Positions 54,462-63,664 of a DNA stretch of 64,000 nt are shown here, one piece after another. The position numbers and the translations under genes are program-made. The stretch spans positions 1 through 64,000 of the forward strand of contig CACAPQ010000010.1 of the NCBI GenBank assembly GCA_902534325.1. The letters run 5' to 3'. The notes under the pieces are model-generated. The model was not told the origin of the DNA. It worked only from the letters and a program-made list of their open reading frames with translations, and made no database searches. Each line of letters opens with the position of its first letter. Within the stretch, counting starts at the first letter, position 1. The stretch comes from Paracoccaceae bacterium (GTDB lineage Bacteria > Pseudomonadota > Alphaproteobacteria > Rhodobacterales > Rhodobacteraceae).

Positions 54462-55030
54462 ATTTGTCCTTAAAATCTCTTTTTATAGAAACAATTACAA
54501 CTCCTAGAGAGGTAGCTCGGCAGATAATTGCACTAGGAATATCACGTCGTACATCTATTATGTGCGTTATTTTTACAATTTGTATTACCGTTATTTTATT
54601 CTTTCTAGACCTAAATAGTTCCGCAAACTCTATAATCCTTCCATTGCTTATGCATCACCCACTGGTTCTTGCTTTTGTTATGATTTTTGGCACGATTTGG
54701 TCAGCTTTCGTCATAGGATTTTTTGGTAAAATTCTAGGGGGAAACGATAATATAGATAATATTTTAGTTTTATTGGCTTGGGGGCAGGCGGTTCAAGTTG
54801 GTTTTCAGGTTATGGCTACCTTAATTGCTTTTCTATCAATTCAACTTGCAGCATTGTTTCAGTTAGGTGTTTTCTTTATCTACATCTGGATTTTTATTTC
54901 TTTTATTGACGTTGCTTTAAAATTTGAAAATTTGTTTAAGGCTTTTTTTGTCACATTTTCTGGCTTAATTGCTGCATTTATAAGTGTGAGCATGGTTTTG
55001 TCGTTGGTTGTGGGATTATTTAATGTTTGA
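54458..55030 (+). CDS. Yip1-family membrane protein (second of two)
   Basis: The 190 residues have a short amphipathic start (SLFIETITTPREVARQIIAL), typical of Yip1 proteins, then about five helices. The sequence GQAVQVGFQVMATLI corresponds to the conserved central block of the family. It is translated in overlap with the preceding paralogue and with sufS (its stop lies inside the sufS start). The two Yip1 proteins likely act together. Biochemical function unknown. Confidence 0.82.
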   Translation: MNLSLKSLFIETITTPREVARQIIALGISRRTSIMCVIFTICITVILFFLDLNSSANSIILPLLMHHPLVLAFVMIFGTIWSAFVIGFFGKILGGNDNIDNILVLLAWGQAVQVGFQVMATLIAFLSIQLAALFQLGVFFIYIWIFISFIDVALKFENLFKAFFVTFSGLIAAFISVSMVLSLVVGLFNV

Positions 55031-56243
55031 TGTTTTGCAAATAAGAAAAGACTTTCCAATTCTGGCACGAGAAGTTAACGGGAAACCTTTGGTTTATCTG
55101 GATAACGGAGCCTCATCTCAGAAACCGGAGGTAGTCATTGATTCTGTGGCACGCGCCTACAAACACGAATATGCAAATGTTCATAGAGGCTTACACTACC
55201 TTTCTAATGTTGCTACAGAAAAGTATGAAAGTGTTCGAGGGGTGGTAGCTAGATTTTTGAATGCCTCTGATGAAAACGAAATAATACTAAACTCGGGCAC
55301 AACCGAAGGGATTAATATGGTTGCCTATGGTTGGGCTATGGAGCATTTGAAACGTGGCGATAACATTGTTTTGAGTGTTATGGAACATCACGCCAATATT
55401 GTACCGTGGCATTTTTTACGCGAAAGACTGGGTATAGAATTAAAATGGGTTAATATTGATGATGAGGGAAACCTAGACCCTCAATCGGTTATTGATGCGA
55501 TTGATAAGAAAACTAAACTAGTGGCAATTACCCATATGTCAAATGTGCTGGGTACAATAGTAGATGTGAAAACCATATGTCATGAGGCTAAATCGTTAGG
55601 AGTAGCGACCCTTATTGACGGTTCCCAAGGCGCAGTTCACATGCCAGTAGACGTTCAGTCAATTGGTTGCGATTTTTATCCAATTACGGGGCATAAGTTA
55701 TGTGGACCGACTGGTTCAGGTGCGATTTATGTTAAGGCTGAAAGAATGGCCGAAATGCGCCCATTTCTAGGCGGCGGTGATATGATTAAAGAAGTTCATA
55801 AGGAAAAAATCATATATAATAATGCTCCAATGAAGTTTGAGGCTGGAACTCCTGGGATCGTGCAAACGATAGGTTTCGGCGTAGCTTTAAATTATATGAT
55901 GAATATTGGTTTAAATAATATTGCAGAATATGAGTCTGAATTGAAAGACTACGCATTTAAAAAACTGACCAGTTTGAACTGGCTCAAACTTCAAGGTCAG
56001 CCAAAAGATAAAGGCGCCATTTTTTCTTTCACAATGGAGAATGCGGGCCACGCACATGATATATCCACAATCTTGGACAAAAAAGGGGTGGCGGTAAGAG
56101 CAGGCCAGCATTGTGCTGGCCCACTTATGGATCACATGGGAATTACAGCTTCCTGCAGGGCGTCTTTTGCTTTCTACAATACTAAATCAGAAGTTGATGT
56201 TTTGGTGGATGCACTTAATCTTGCTAATGATTTATTTGGATAA
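55023..56243 (+). CDS. sufS: Cysteine desulfurase SufS
   Basis: This group II cysteine desulfurase supplies sulfur to SufB, usually through SufE or SufU. The ATG at 55023 gives 406 residues, the normal SufS length. Markers are YLDNGASSQKP, HRGLHYLSNVATEKYE, the PLP lysine in ITGHKLCGPTGSG and the short persulfide segment RAGQHCAGPLMDHMG. It is the last gene of the operon. No sufA, sufE or sufT follows in this window. Confidence 0.95.
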   Translation: MFDVLQIRKDFPILAREVNGKPLVYLDNGASSQKPEVVIDSVARAYKHEYANVHRGLHYLSNVATEKYESVRGVVARFLNASDENEIILNSGTTEGINMVAYGWAMEHLKRGDNIVLSVMEHHANIVPWHFLRERLGIELKWVNIDDEGNLDPQSVIDAIDKKTKLVAITHMSNVLGTIVDVKTICHEAKSLGVATLIDGSQGAVHMPVDVQSIGCDFYPITGHKLCGPTGSGAIYVKAERMAEMRPFLGGGDMIKEVHKEKIIYNNAPMKFEAGTPGIVQTIGFGVALNYMMNIGLNNIAEYESELKDYAFKKLTSLNWLKLQGQPKDKGAIFSFTMENAGHAHDISTILDKKGVAVRAGQHCAGPLMDHMGITASCRASFAFYNTKSEVDVLVDALNLANDLFG

Positions 56244-56278
56244 AAAATATTATAAATACAATATCTTACGACGATTTA

Positions 56279-56470
56279 TTAAAGTTCATCAGTTCTGAGT
56301 ATATACGCTATAAGCAATATGCCAATCAGCAAGCCAAAGGCTGCAAAATATTTTAAAAAGTAAAGGACTGGGTGGATCAGGAAGATGCTTATTGCACATA
56401 ATATCACAAACAACATAGTGAAAAAAAATGGTGTAAATTTACCCTTAAGTGTTAAATTTTTTTTATTCAT
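56279..56470 (-). CDS. Small two-helix membrane protein
   Basis: The 63 residues have a basic N-terminus (MNKKNLTLKGKF) and two hydrophobic helices at about 14-33 and 36-58, with no recognised family. An AAGGAG lies about 13 bases before the ATG, further than ideal. It is downstream of the type I secretion operon on the same strand, 87 bases after hlyD ends, and may be co-transcribed with it. Alternatively it is a chance frame, but the membrane pattern argues for a gene. Confidence 0.5.
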   Translation of the reverse strand: MNKKNLTLKGKFTPFFFTMLFVILCAISIFLIHPVLYFLKYFAAFGLLIGILLIAYILRTDEL

Positions 56471-56557
56471 TTGCTTTAACTGGCTCCTTAAGGATATTTA
56501 GCTTTTTATGTAAATTTTTCAATTTAACCGAAAACTGAGTAAAAATTAGAAACTTAT

Positions 56558-57820
56558 CTATTGTCTAAATGCATCATCTTTGAGTTTTGCAATAGGTTGC
56601 CAAAAGTACTCCAAAACAGTTTGTTGACCCCTGATAATATCGACTTGTGCGATCATCCCAGGGTTAAGTGGCACGATCGTGCCCTTACTATCGATCAAGT
56701 CGTCTATTATTCCAACTTCAATGGCAAACATATATGACTGCTTTTCTTCCCTGTATACTGCGTCGGCTGAAACTTTAAGCAATACACCTGTTAGGTATCC
56801 GTATTTCGCTGCGTCGTATGCCGTCAAACTAAGGCGTGCTTGCTGGCCTACTTCAATTTTTGCAATATCTTTAGGGTCAATATAAGCCTCCACTATTAGA
56901 TCATCAGTCGACGGAACTATTTCTGCGACAATTTCTCCGGTTTTGATTACCGTTTCTTTGTCAGAAACAGGCAAGCTATTTATTATTCCGTCAGATGGAG
57001 ATCTAATTTCAGTTTGTTTAAGCTTTTGCTCTAATAATGGAATACGAGTATTAATTTCTGAAAGTTCGTTAATATAGGCTGCTCTTTCCTCAAAAATTTC
57101 TCTTTCATATCCAGATTGAAGAGCTTTTAATTCTGCTTCAAGTTTCAGATAACCAGCCTCCGTTTCTAAAACCTTTGCCTCTAAAACTTGAATTTCTGAA
57201 GTTAATTGTGCGTTTTCTCTTTTTAAACGAAACTTTTCTGATGCTCCCAATGCACCCGCTGCAATTAGTGGCGATAATTCTTTATTTTCCTCGGTAACGA
57301 GAATTAGAAGTTCTCTCGCACCTGAAAGCTGTTCTTTAATAGTCGAAAGACTTTTTTCTAATTGATCACGCTCACTTTCAATAGAAAAAAGAAGGGACCT
57401 TAAATTAGAACGATTTGCCAAAAACAAGGCAAGCTGGGATTCGCGGACATTTTCCGAAAAGCCTGATAGACCTTTTTCTAATTGATATTTATCAGCGTTT
57501 TTCAGTTCTGCATCTAATCTAACTAGTTTTGCCAATAAACTATTTCTTTTGGTCCGGATTTCTTCCAAAGACCCTTCGGCTGCTGTAGAATTGATCACAG
57601 CAAGCAGCTGATTGTTCGTTACGACGTCGCCTTCACTAACAAATATTTCTGTAATTACACCGCCCTCGGGTGATTGAACAATCTTATTTTGACCTTCCGC
57701 AATAAGCCGGCCTTCACCCCTCGTTATTAGATCAAGCTGAGTTGATTTGGCCCAAAAATACCCAGCAGCGATTAAGCCTAACAACAATGCAATCATTAAC
57801 TGGTTTATGAACTTAGACAT
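56558..57820 (-). CDS. Type I secretion periplasmic adaptor (HlyD family)
   Basis: This membrane fusion protein links the inner-membrane exporter to the outer-membrane channel. The 420 residues have one N-terminal helix at about 8-25, a lipoyl/biotinyl half-motif EGRLIAEGQNKIVQSPEGGV and a long coiled-coil hairpin at about 90-260. The second lipoyl half IRSPSDGIINSLPVSDKETV follows, then a beta-barrel with RLSLTAYDAAKYG, typical of HlyD/LapC/PrsE proteins. It starts 6 bases after the exporter gene. It is the last component of the three-gene secretion operon. Confidence 0.92.
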   Translation of the reverse strand: MSKFINQLMIALLLGLIAAGYFWAKSTQLDLITRGEGRLIAEGQNKIVQSPEGGVITEIFVSEGDVVTNNQLLAVINSTAAEGSLEEIRTKRNSLLAKLVRLDAELKNADKYQLEKGLSGFSENVRESQLALFLANRSNLRSLLFSIESERDQLEKSLSTIKEQLSGARELLILVTEENKELSPLIAAGALGASEKFRLKRENAQLTSEIQVLEAKVLETEAGYLKLEAELKALQSGYEREIFEERAAYINELSEINTRIPLLEQKLKQTEIRSPSDGIINSLPVSDKETVIKTGEIVAEIVPSTDDLIVEAYIDPKDIAKIEVGQQARLSLTAYDAAKYGYLTGVLLKVSADAVYREEKQSYMFAIEVGIIDDLIDSKGTIVPLNPGMIAQVDIIRGQQTVLEYFWQPIAKLKDDAFRQ

Positions 57821-57826
57821 TTTTTA

Positions 57827-59971
57827 CTAATTATTTCCTGCTAATTTCGCCTGCTGTTCCGCTACAAGGGCCTTATAATCATCTAATTTCCCATCCCATG
57901 CTATTTTTCCGTTATCAACGAGCATCACTCTGTCACAAATATTCATGACATGGGGTTTATGGGTAACTACTAATAGAGTTTGATTGTTATTATTTTGCTG
58001 CAAACTTTCTATAAAGGTTGCCTCCATTTGAGAGTCCATGGCACTTGTCGCCTCATCAAGTAATAAGATAGACGGTTTTTGTAAAAGTACTCTAGCGATG
58101 CAGATAGCTTGCTTTTGACCACCGGATAGATTTGATCCTCTATCCAAGATCGGAAACTCAAGCATTTCCCCTTTATTTTCTCCTAGAAAATGAGCTCCTG
58201 CTTCGTTCAGCGCTTCGCTAACTTGTTCATCATTAAAATCTTCATAGCCGAGCGTTAAGTTGTCTCTCAGAGTGCCAGAAAACAACCAACTTTCTTGAAG
58301 AACGACCCCCACGTGCCTGAATAATTCATCTCTCGGAATTGAGCTGGCCTGGTCGCCATTGATCTGAACGGATCCGGTCTCGGGCTCTAGAAGCCCACAA
58401 ACGGTTCTTAGGAGTGTTGTTTTCCCGGCACCCGATCTACCAATAACAGCGATTTTCTCACCTTTCTTTACATCAAACGAAAGGTTTGTAAAAATTGGTT
58501 TACTGTCTGCCGACAGTTTTACGGAGGCATTTTGTACGTCTACCGCTAAATTTTTTCTGACATTTTCTAGGCCAACTTTAGAGAAACGCTCTCGCCGTTG
58601 TTGAGAAAAAAATTCGACTAAATTATTTCGCGCAACGTAGGCACTATTTGCTCGGCCGAGTGTCTGGGCCATTTTAGCTAAAGGGCCAAGCGTTTTGCCC
58701 GATAAGATCATCGTAGCGATAATAGCCCCCATTGATATTCTTTGTTCTACAAACAAATGGAAACCATAAACTATAATAGCGATTTGAGCGAGCTGTTGGA
58801 TAATGCTGACATAGTTGGTTGTGATTTGATTGAAACGTTTAGCGTTATTGGTAACTTTTGAATAATCGTCTGCCTGTGCACTAAATTTCTTTTTAATGAA
58901 GGAATATGCTCCATTTACTCTAAGAGCGTCCAATCCTGATAAGATTTCAATCAGAAGACCTTGTTTACTTTGATTTACTTTGGAAACACGCTTGGAGGTG
59001 CGGAACAAAAAAGGCTGCATTATTAAAATACCAATAATTACCGCAGGGACGGAAATCAAAGGGACTAAAAACAACAGATCACCGATATAGTAGATTACTA
59101 AAACAAATACTAAAATAAATGGCAGATCAATAAGCAAAATGAGGCCTGCTGAAGAAACGAATTCTTTGTATGTTTCATAATCTCTTGAAATCGTAGTTAA
59201 CGATCCAATAGAGCGTTTTGTTAAATCTGTTTTAGTTTCCACGAATTGTTCAAAAATTTGGTCATTAGATTTCTTATCTTTATTGACGGCACTATTTTCT
59301 AAAATTGCACCTCGCGCTGATTTGAATAGCTGGTCAAAAACTATGGCGATCCCGACACCTAGTGCCAGAGCATAAAGAGATTGATCAGCTTGATTTGGGA
59401 GAACTCGATCGTAAACAACCATAATGAAAATTGAAGTGGCGAGCCCCAAAACATTCGATGTGAAAGAGGCAAGGGCAACCCAAAAGAAATTTATGCCACC
59501 GAGATTTGCAAGGGGATTGAGCAATTTAATACGGTTATTTACATTTTTACTAGATTCAAATTTAGGGAAGACAGAAAATATTTTTATTTTTTTTGTTTTA
59601 ACCAAATCATCGATTGAAACTTCCACTTTGCGCTTGCCTTTAAAGGATATGCTAATAGTGCCATCTTGCCTGGTGGAAATCAAAGCAAAGCTGCCCTCCT
59701 CGAAAAAACATATAGCGTTATCTAGTTTTTCAATATTCGATTTGTCAGAAGTTTGTAATTCAACAAGCTCAAACTCTAATTCGTCAATGATTTCTTTGAA
59801 TGTTTCAAAACTTTTTATATCCGGCTTTGAATTAATTACTTCTTTAATAGAGCCAGAAGATATATGTCTGTTATGAAAGGTAAAAATTGACTTAAGGACA
59901 TTACTTTTTTCATTCAGATTTTGGGTATTTTTCTGTTTTTCCAGCCGTGTATTGTTTTGCTCAGCACCCAT
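57827..59971 (-). CDS. Type I secretion ABC exporter (ATPase/permease)
   Basis: This single-chain exporter for unfolded proteins has 714 residues. The order is a soluble N-terminal region to about 150 resembling a degenerate C39-like domain without a catalytic cysteine, as in HlyB and LapB. Then come a six-helix ABC membrane domain at about 160-450 and the ATPase, with Walker A GRSGAGKTT at 511, signature LSGGQKQ at 615, Walker B ILLLDEATS at 635 and the His switch at about 161 residues after Walker A. The N-terminal 40 residues are Asn/Lys-rich. Lack of a peptidase cysteine suggests a substrate with an uncleaved C-terminal signal (RTX type), which is inference. Confidence 0.92.
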   Translation of the reverse strand: MGAEQNNTRLEKQKNTQNLNEKSNVLKSIFTFHNRHISSGSIKEVINSKPDIKSFETFKEIIDELEFELVELQTSDKSNIEKLDNAICFFEEGSFALISTRQDGTISISFKGKRKVEVSIDDLVKTKKIKIFSVFPKFESSKNVNNRIKLLNPLANLGGINFFWVALASFTSNVLGLATSIFIMVVYDRVLPNQADQSLYALALGVGIAIVFDQLFKSARGAILENSAVNKDKKSNDQIFEQFVETKTDLTKRSIGSLTTISRDYETYKEFVSSAGLILLIDLPFILVFVLVIYYIGDLLFLVPLISVPAVIIGILIMQPFLFRTSKRVSKVNQSKQGLLIEILSGLDALRVNGAYSFIKKKFSAQADDYSKVTNNAKRFNQITTNYVSIIQQLAQIAIIVYGFHLFVEQRISMGAIIATMILSGKTLGPLAKMAQTLGRANSAYVARNNLVEFFSQQRRERFSKVGLENVRKNLAVDVQNASVKLSADSKPIFTNLSFDVKKGEKIAVIGRSGAGKTTLLRTVCGLLEPETGSVQINGDQASSIPRDELFRHVGVVLQESWLFSGTLRDNLTLGYEDFNDEQVSEALNEAGAHFLGENKGEMLEFPILDRGSNLSGGQKQAICIARVLLQKPSILLLDEATSAMDSQMEATFIESLQQNNNNQTLLVVTHKPHVMNICDRVMLVDNGKIAWDGKLDDYKALVAEQQAKLAGNN

Positions 59972-59994
59972 TGGAAATATTTCCCATAACCTTA

Positions 59995-61350
59995 TTATTT
60001 TGAAATAGTCACAAGATTAATTTGATCACATAGCTCTGTCAAATCACACTGATATCCAAGGCCTTGATAGAATTTGATAATTTCATTTATATTTTGATAT
60101 TCTAGGGCTACACCCTGACTGCGCAGGTCATAAAAATTCATTTTTTCGGTTGCTAAATCGATAACTGAAGCAGCTCCAGCCCTTAACTTTAGTTCGATAT
60201 CTTCGGAGATAATTTTAGAGTTTTCTATTTGATTTAAGAGAAGTTTGGAGCGGAGCTTATAAATTTTTTGAAAATTTTGTAGGGCTTTGTGAGAGGTCTG
60301 TTTCAACAGGGAAACATCAGCTTTTTGCTGTTTTAATGCTTCTACTTGAATTTTTTTCTCTTGAATTTGGAAATCTTTCTTGCCTCCGTCTTTGACGGGT
60401 AATGAAATATTTAGCCCTACAAATCCTAGTGAACTATCGATATCCGTGACATTAGCAGTTGCTGTACCGGCAAACGCAACGTTTGCTAGATATTGAGCTT
60501 CAAGAGCCTCAATATCCTTCTTAGTAATGCTTATTTGCGTTTCAATTAATTGAATATTCAAGAAATTATTCTCTATTAGTTTTTCCTCTATAATCTCCCA
60601 TTTTCCCAAATCAATTTTGAAAAAATTATCGTCATCAGTTAAATTATATTTTTTTCTTATTAGTTGCGCAGCTTCTGCGGCTGTTTTTGCAGTTAAATAA
60701 CTTTCTTCGCTCTTTAATTTCAGTTGTTCTAATTTTAAAACATCTGTTTTTGAAATTATATTGGCCTTTGCCGCTGTTTGTATAAGTGGAAGGTTTTCAC
60801 TATATACCGCCAATTGTTCCTTATAAATGGCCTCTATTTTAGAAAAGTTTACAATCGCTTGTTCAGCTTTGATAATTTCTATTAGTTCTTTATTTATATT
60901 TTCAGCGTAGATTAATTCTGCTGCTTTCACATTCAACTCGGCTGAACTGGCCATTGCGTTTACTACTCCTCCATCACTAATCAGCTTAGTCATAGATAAG
61001 CCACCAGTTGCATCTAGTTCTAAGTCATCATTATCGAGTTTTGGGCCAATATTTGATATTGCAGTTATAACTGGTTCAGTTTGACTTTTAACGACGAGCA
61101 CGGTTTTCTTGGCAGCTTCTATATTTTGTTTATTTGCAATTAGGGAAGGGGATTTTAAGATTTTGGCAAGTCTAGGATCTATTTCTAATTTTTTTTCTTT
61201 AGACTCTATAGAACTTGTTTTGTCGGTTGAGTTTACGATTTCTTCTTTGAGTTCTCTTTTTGGTTTAGCTTGCTGAGGCAAAAATGGAATATTAGGCGAG
61301 CAACTCGTGCTAAAAACAAAAATAAACAATAAAACAACTCGAATAAACAA
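59995..61350 (-). CDS. TolC-like outer-membrane factor, probable lipoprotein
   Basis: This predicted outer-membrane channel subunit of the secretion system has 451 residues from a TTG start. A 16-residue hydrophobic signal ends at a Cys (STSC), an imperfect lipobox. An acidic/Lys-rich spacer follows, and then the two alpha-helical repeats of the outer-membrane efflux family. TNAKANIISKTDVLKLEQLKLK-type segments are present, here as KANIISKTDVLKLEQLK, and LRAGAASVIDLATEKMNFY. It is the first gene of the operon, before the exporter (23-base gap) and HlyD. The low overall conservation makes the subfamily uncertain. Confidence 0.85.
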   Translation of the reverse strand: MFIRVVLLFIFVFSTSCSPNIPFLPQQAKPKRELKEEIVNSTDKTSSIESKEKKLEIDPRLAKILKSPSLIANKQNIEAAKKTVLVVKSQTEPVITAISNIGPKLDNDDLELDATGGLSMTKLISDGGVVNAMASSAELNVKAAELIYAENINKELIEIIKAEQAIVNFSKIEAIYKEQLAVYSENLPLIQTAAKANIISKTDVLKLEQLKLKSEESYLTAKTAAEAAQLIRKKYNLTDDDNFFKIDLGKWEIIEEKLIENNFLNIQLIETQISITKKDIEALEAQYLANVAFAGTATANVTDIDSSLGFVGLNISLPVKDGGKKDFQIQEKKIQVEALKQQKADVSLLKQTSHKALQNFQKIYKLRSKLLLNQIENSKIISEDIELKLRAGAASVIDLATEKMNFYDLRSQGVALEYQNINEIIKFYQGLGYQCDLTELCDQINLVTISK

Positions 61351-61508
61351 GCCTCATCCCCCAGAATGTTCTTGTATCAGAAAAGTTTGTTTAAAAGCAA
61401 TCTTAAAGCATTTTAAATAATTTTATGATCACCTCTGGCCTTTTTTGATGTGGGCTCGTGGACGACAGCACTTTGACGGTCATAATATCTACCGAAAAAG
61501 TCAGTTAA

Positions 61509-62420
61509 TTACTTTGTCGCAGCAGATAATGCTTTTTCCATAATTCCAGATGCAAGAACAACTCCAAAAGCTACGATAAAAATTCCTACAGTTTTTAAAA
61601 TCGTTATTGTTTCATCCAAGAAAATAAAGCCTCCAATCAAAGTCAATATGGGTGTCAAAGCACCAAATGCTGCAGTTTGAGCAGGTCCTAGTTGTTGAAT
61701 AGAAAAATTGTACAAGAGCATCGCCAGAATAGCGATGAGTAAACCCTGAAGCAAAATCATTGAGACGATATCAAAAGCTGAGGCTTTTTCAAAGGAAACA
61801 TTTCCAAAAAGCACTAACAATGGTATTACCAAAGCAGTGCCCCAGAAAAGCCCAAATACTAAACCTGTCAAAGGATCTATGCCACTTTGACGGAAATAAA
61901 CAGAATAAATTGACCACATTCCCGATCCAGCCAGAAATAGAAAATGGCCTTTCCAGGTATTTTGACCGCTTGACGAAAAAATACTATAGGAGCCGACCAA
62001 AAAAGCGCCCAACAATATGATGATTAACCCAAAAAACCTAATTTTAGTCGGCTTTTCTCCAGCGATAATAAAAGCAAACAGAGCCGTCCAAAAAGGTAAC
62101 ATTCCAGGCGCTAGAGCACCTGCATCTGATGCAGGTGCATAATAAACACCAGTTGATATGAGATAAGGAAAAACAGCAGTGGCACCCAAGGCGATCATAA
62201 GTAGACTGAAAATGGACTGACCACGTAAAATTATACCCAATTTCAGCATTAATGGGAGCATAATTAAGAATGCCGGAACTAGCCTTAGTAAGAGAACTTC
62301 ATCTACCGTAAGGTTACCACTAACGGCAAATCTAGTGCCAATAAGAAAAGCTGCCCATATCGTGACTGTGGCAAGCGCCGCCAGAACGCCGAAGAAATAA
62401 TAATTTTTTTCATGAAACAT
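61509..62420 (-). CDS. EamA/DMT family transporter
   Basis: This membrane protein of 303 residues has ten predicted helices in two five-helix EamA repeats (AALATVTIWAAFLIGTRFAV at the start; QLGPAQTAAFGALTPILTLI in the second half). Members are metabolite exporters or importers with unpredictable substrates. It is transcribed toward the secretion operon but separated by 158 bases. The upstream cupin gene is on the same strand. Confidence 0.9.
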   Translation of the reverse strand: MFHEKNYYFFGVLAALATVTIWAAFLIGTRFAVSGNLTVDEVLLLRLVPAFLIMLPLMLKLGIILRGQSIFSLLMIALGATAVFPYLISTGVYYAPASDAGALAPGMLPFWTALFAFIIAGEKPTKIRFFGLIIILLGAFLVGSYSIFSSSGQNTWKGHFLFLAGSGMWSIYSVYFRQSGIDPLTGLVFGLFWGTALVIPLLVLFGNVSFEKASAFDIVSMILLQGLLIAILAMLLYNFSIQQLGPAQTAAFGALTPILTLIGGFIFLDETITILKTVGIFIVAFGVVLASGIMEKALSAATK

Positions 62421-62496
62421 GTTATTAAACCAAAACGGGCATGGACAGGTTCGATAAGCTATTTACATAATCTTATCAATGGCAAACAAAGCCATC

Positions 62497-63585
62497 TTAC
62501 GTGTCGTAATAAGTTGTGAACTCACCTGGCAAAGAGACCTCTAATAACTCCAAATCTGAGCTTACATCGGAATATTCGGTTGATAGATCGGGAGGAATTA
62601 CAAACGCATCTCCAGAGGTCAATTCATTTGGAGGTTGTCCACTAGCCGTCAGCGTCATCCCACCTTCCATAACAAAATTAAAGAGTATGTCGCAATTATG
62701 TTTGCTCGACTTAATTGCAGCTCCATTGGGTCTAACTACCTGAACCCCAGCAATATTTTTGGTGTTAGCAGCAATAGTTGTGTCGCGGCATTTAAAACCA
62801 GGAATACGGAAGTCTGACCAAGCAGACCCATCAGCCCTGTTATGAACAAATTTTTGCCCTTTGAACTCTCTCTCTGGATTCAAGACTTTTGTCGGTAATT
62901 CCATATCATGGTCGATTGTAGTTACATGCTCTGCAGGTACTCCGATTTCTATAACTTCAATGTTATCGCTTGCATACAGAACCTTATGTCGAATTTCAGG
63001 TGGTTGAATAACACAATTCCCGGCAAATAGCCTGAGTGGCTCACCTTGGTCTTCATAAACTAAGTCAACCCATCCTTTATAGCAAAAAATGAGCTGGAAA
63101 CCAACGGTGTGGTAGTGGACAGTATCGGGAACGGGTCCGCCATCGGGAATCCTTATGTGGCTTGCGATTATAGATCCGCCTAAGCGATTAGGTATCAAAT
63201 CTCTGTAATGCATTCCGGCGCGCCCAATAATCCAAGGGGCCTTATCTACTAAACGACGAACAACGAATTCATGTTGAGTTTTTGGTAAAATGAGTGGCGG
63301 GTTCTTTTGCAAAATTTTGAATTGAGTTCCATTTGGCGCGGTGAGCTCTGTTTTGCCAGATGCATAATCCTTTGGCTTTTCTACTAGTAAATTAATATTC
63401 GCGGGGCTTCCTGGAGCATCTTTATCGATGCAAATTGATATACCGTGTCCAGAAAAAACGGCTACTTTTGGATCGTCAGCAGGATAAATAGTATCCATAC
63501 GCATCTGTAAAGTCTTTGTAAAAAAAGGAATATCTGCCTGTAAATCATCTGTGGGGATCACGCATTGGGCGTCGGCAGTTAACAT
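62497..63585 (-). CDS. VOC-like plus cupin domain protein
   Basis: The 362 residues appear to be a fusion. Residues 1-75 (IPTDDLQADIPFFTKTLQM, AVFSGHGISICID) look like a glyoxalase/VOC half-domain. Two cupin modules follow: one with HYHTVGFQLIFCYKGW and GNCVIQPPEIRHKVL carrying His ligands, and a later one with FNFVMEGGMTLTA and GDAFVIPPDLST that has lost most metal ligands. It may be a dioxygenase, isomerase or sensor of a small carbonyl compound. The transporter gene next door suggests joint function. No specific family name is recognised. Confidence 0.8.
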   Translation of the reverse strand: MLTADAQCVIPTDDLQADIPFFTKTLQMRMDTIYPADDPKVAVFSGHGISICIDKDAPGSPANINLLVEKPKDYASGKTELTAPNGTQFKILQKNPPLILPKTQHEFVVRRLVDKAPWIIGRAGMHYRDLIPNRLGGSIIASHIRIPDGGPVPDTVHYHTVGFQLIFCYKGWVDLVYEDQGEPLRLFAGNCVIQPPEIRHKVLYASDNIEVIEIGVPAEHVTTIDHDMELPTKVLNPEREFKGQKFVHNRADGSAWSDFRIPGFKCRDTTIAANTKNIAGVQVVRPNGAAIKSSKHNCDILFNFVMEGGMTLTASGQPPNELTSGDAFVIPPDLSTEYSDVSSDLELLEVSLPGEFTTYYDT

Positions 63586-63664
63586 CTTTTTTCCTATTCG
63601 CTATTTCCTTCTCTTTAATATAAATTCAGAGACTGCTCAGTCAAATATAACGAATTAGCTTTTA

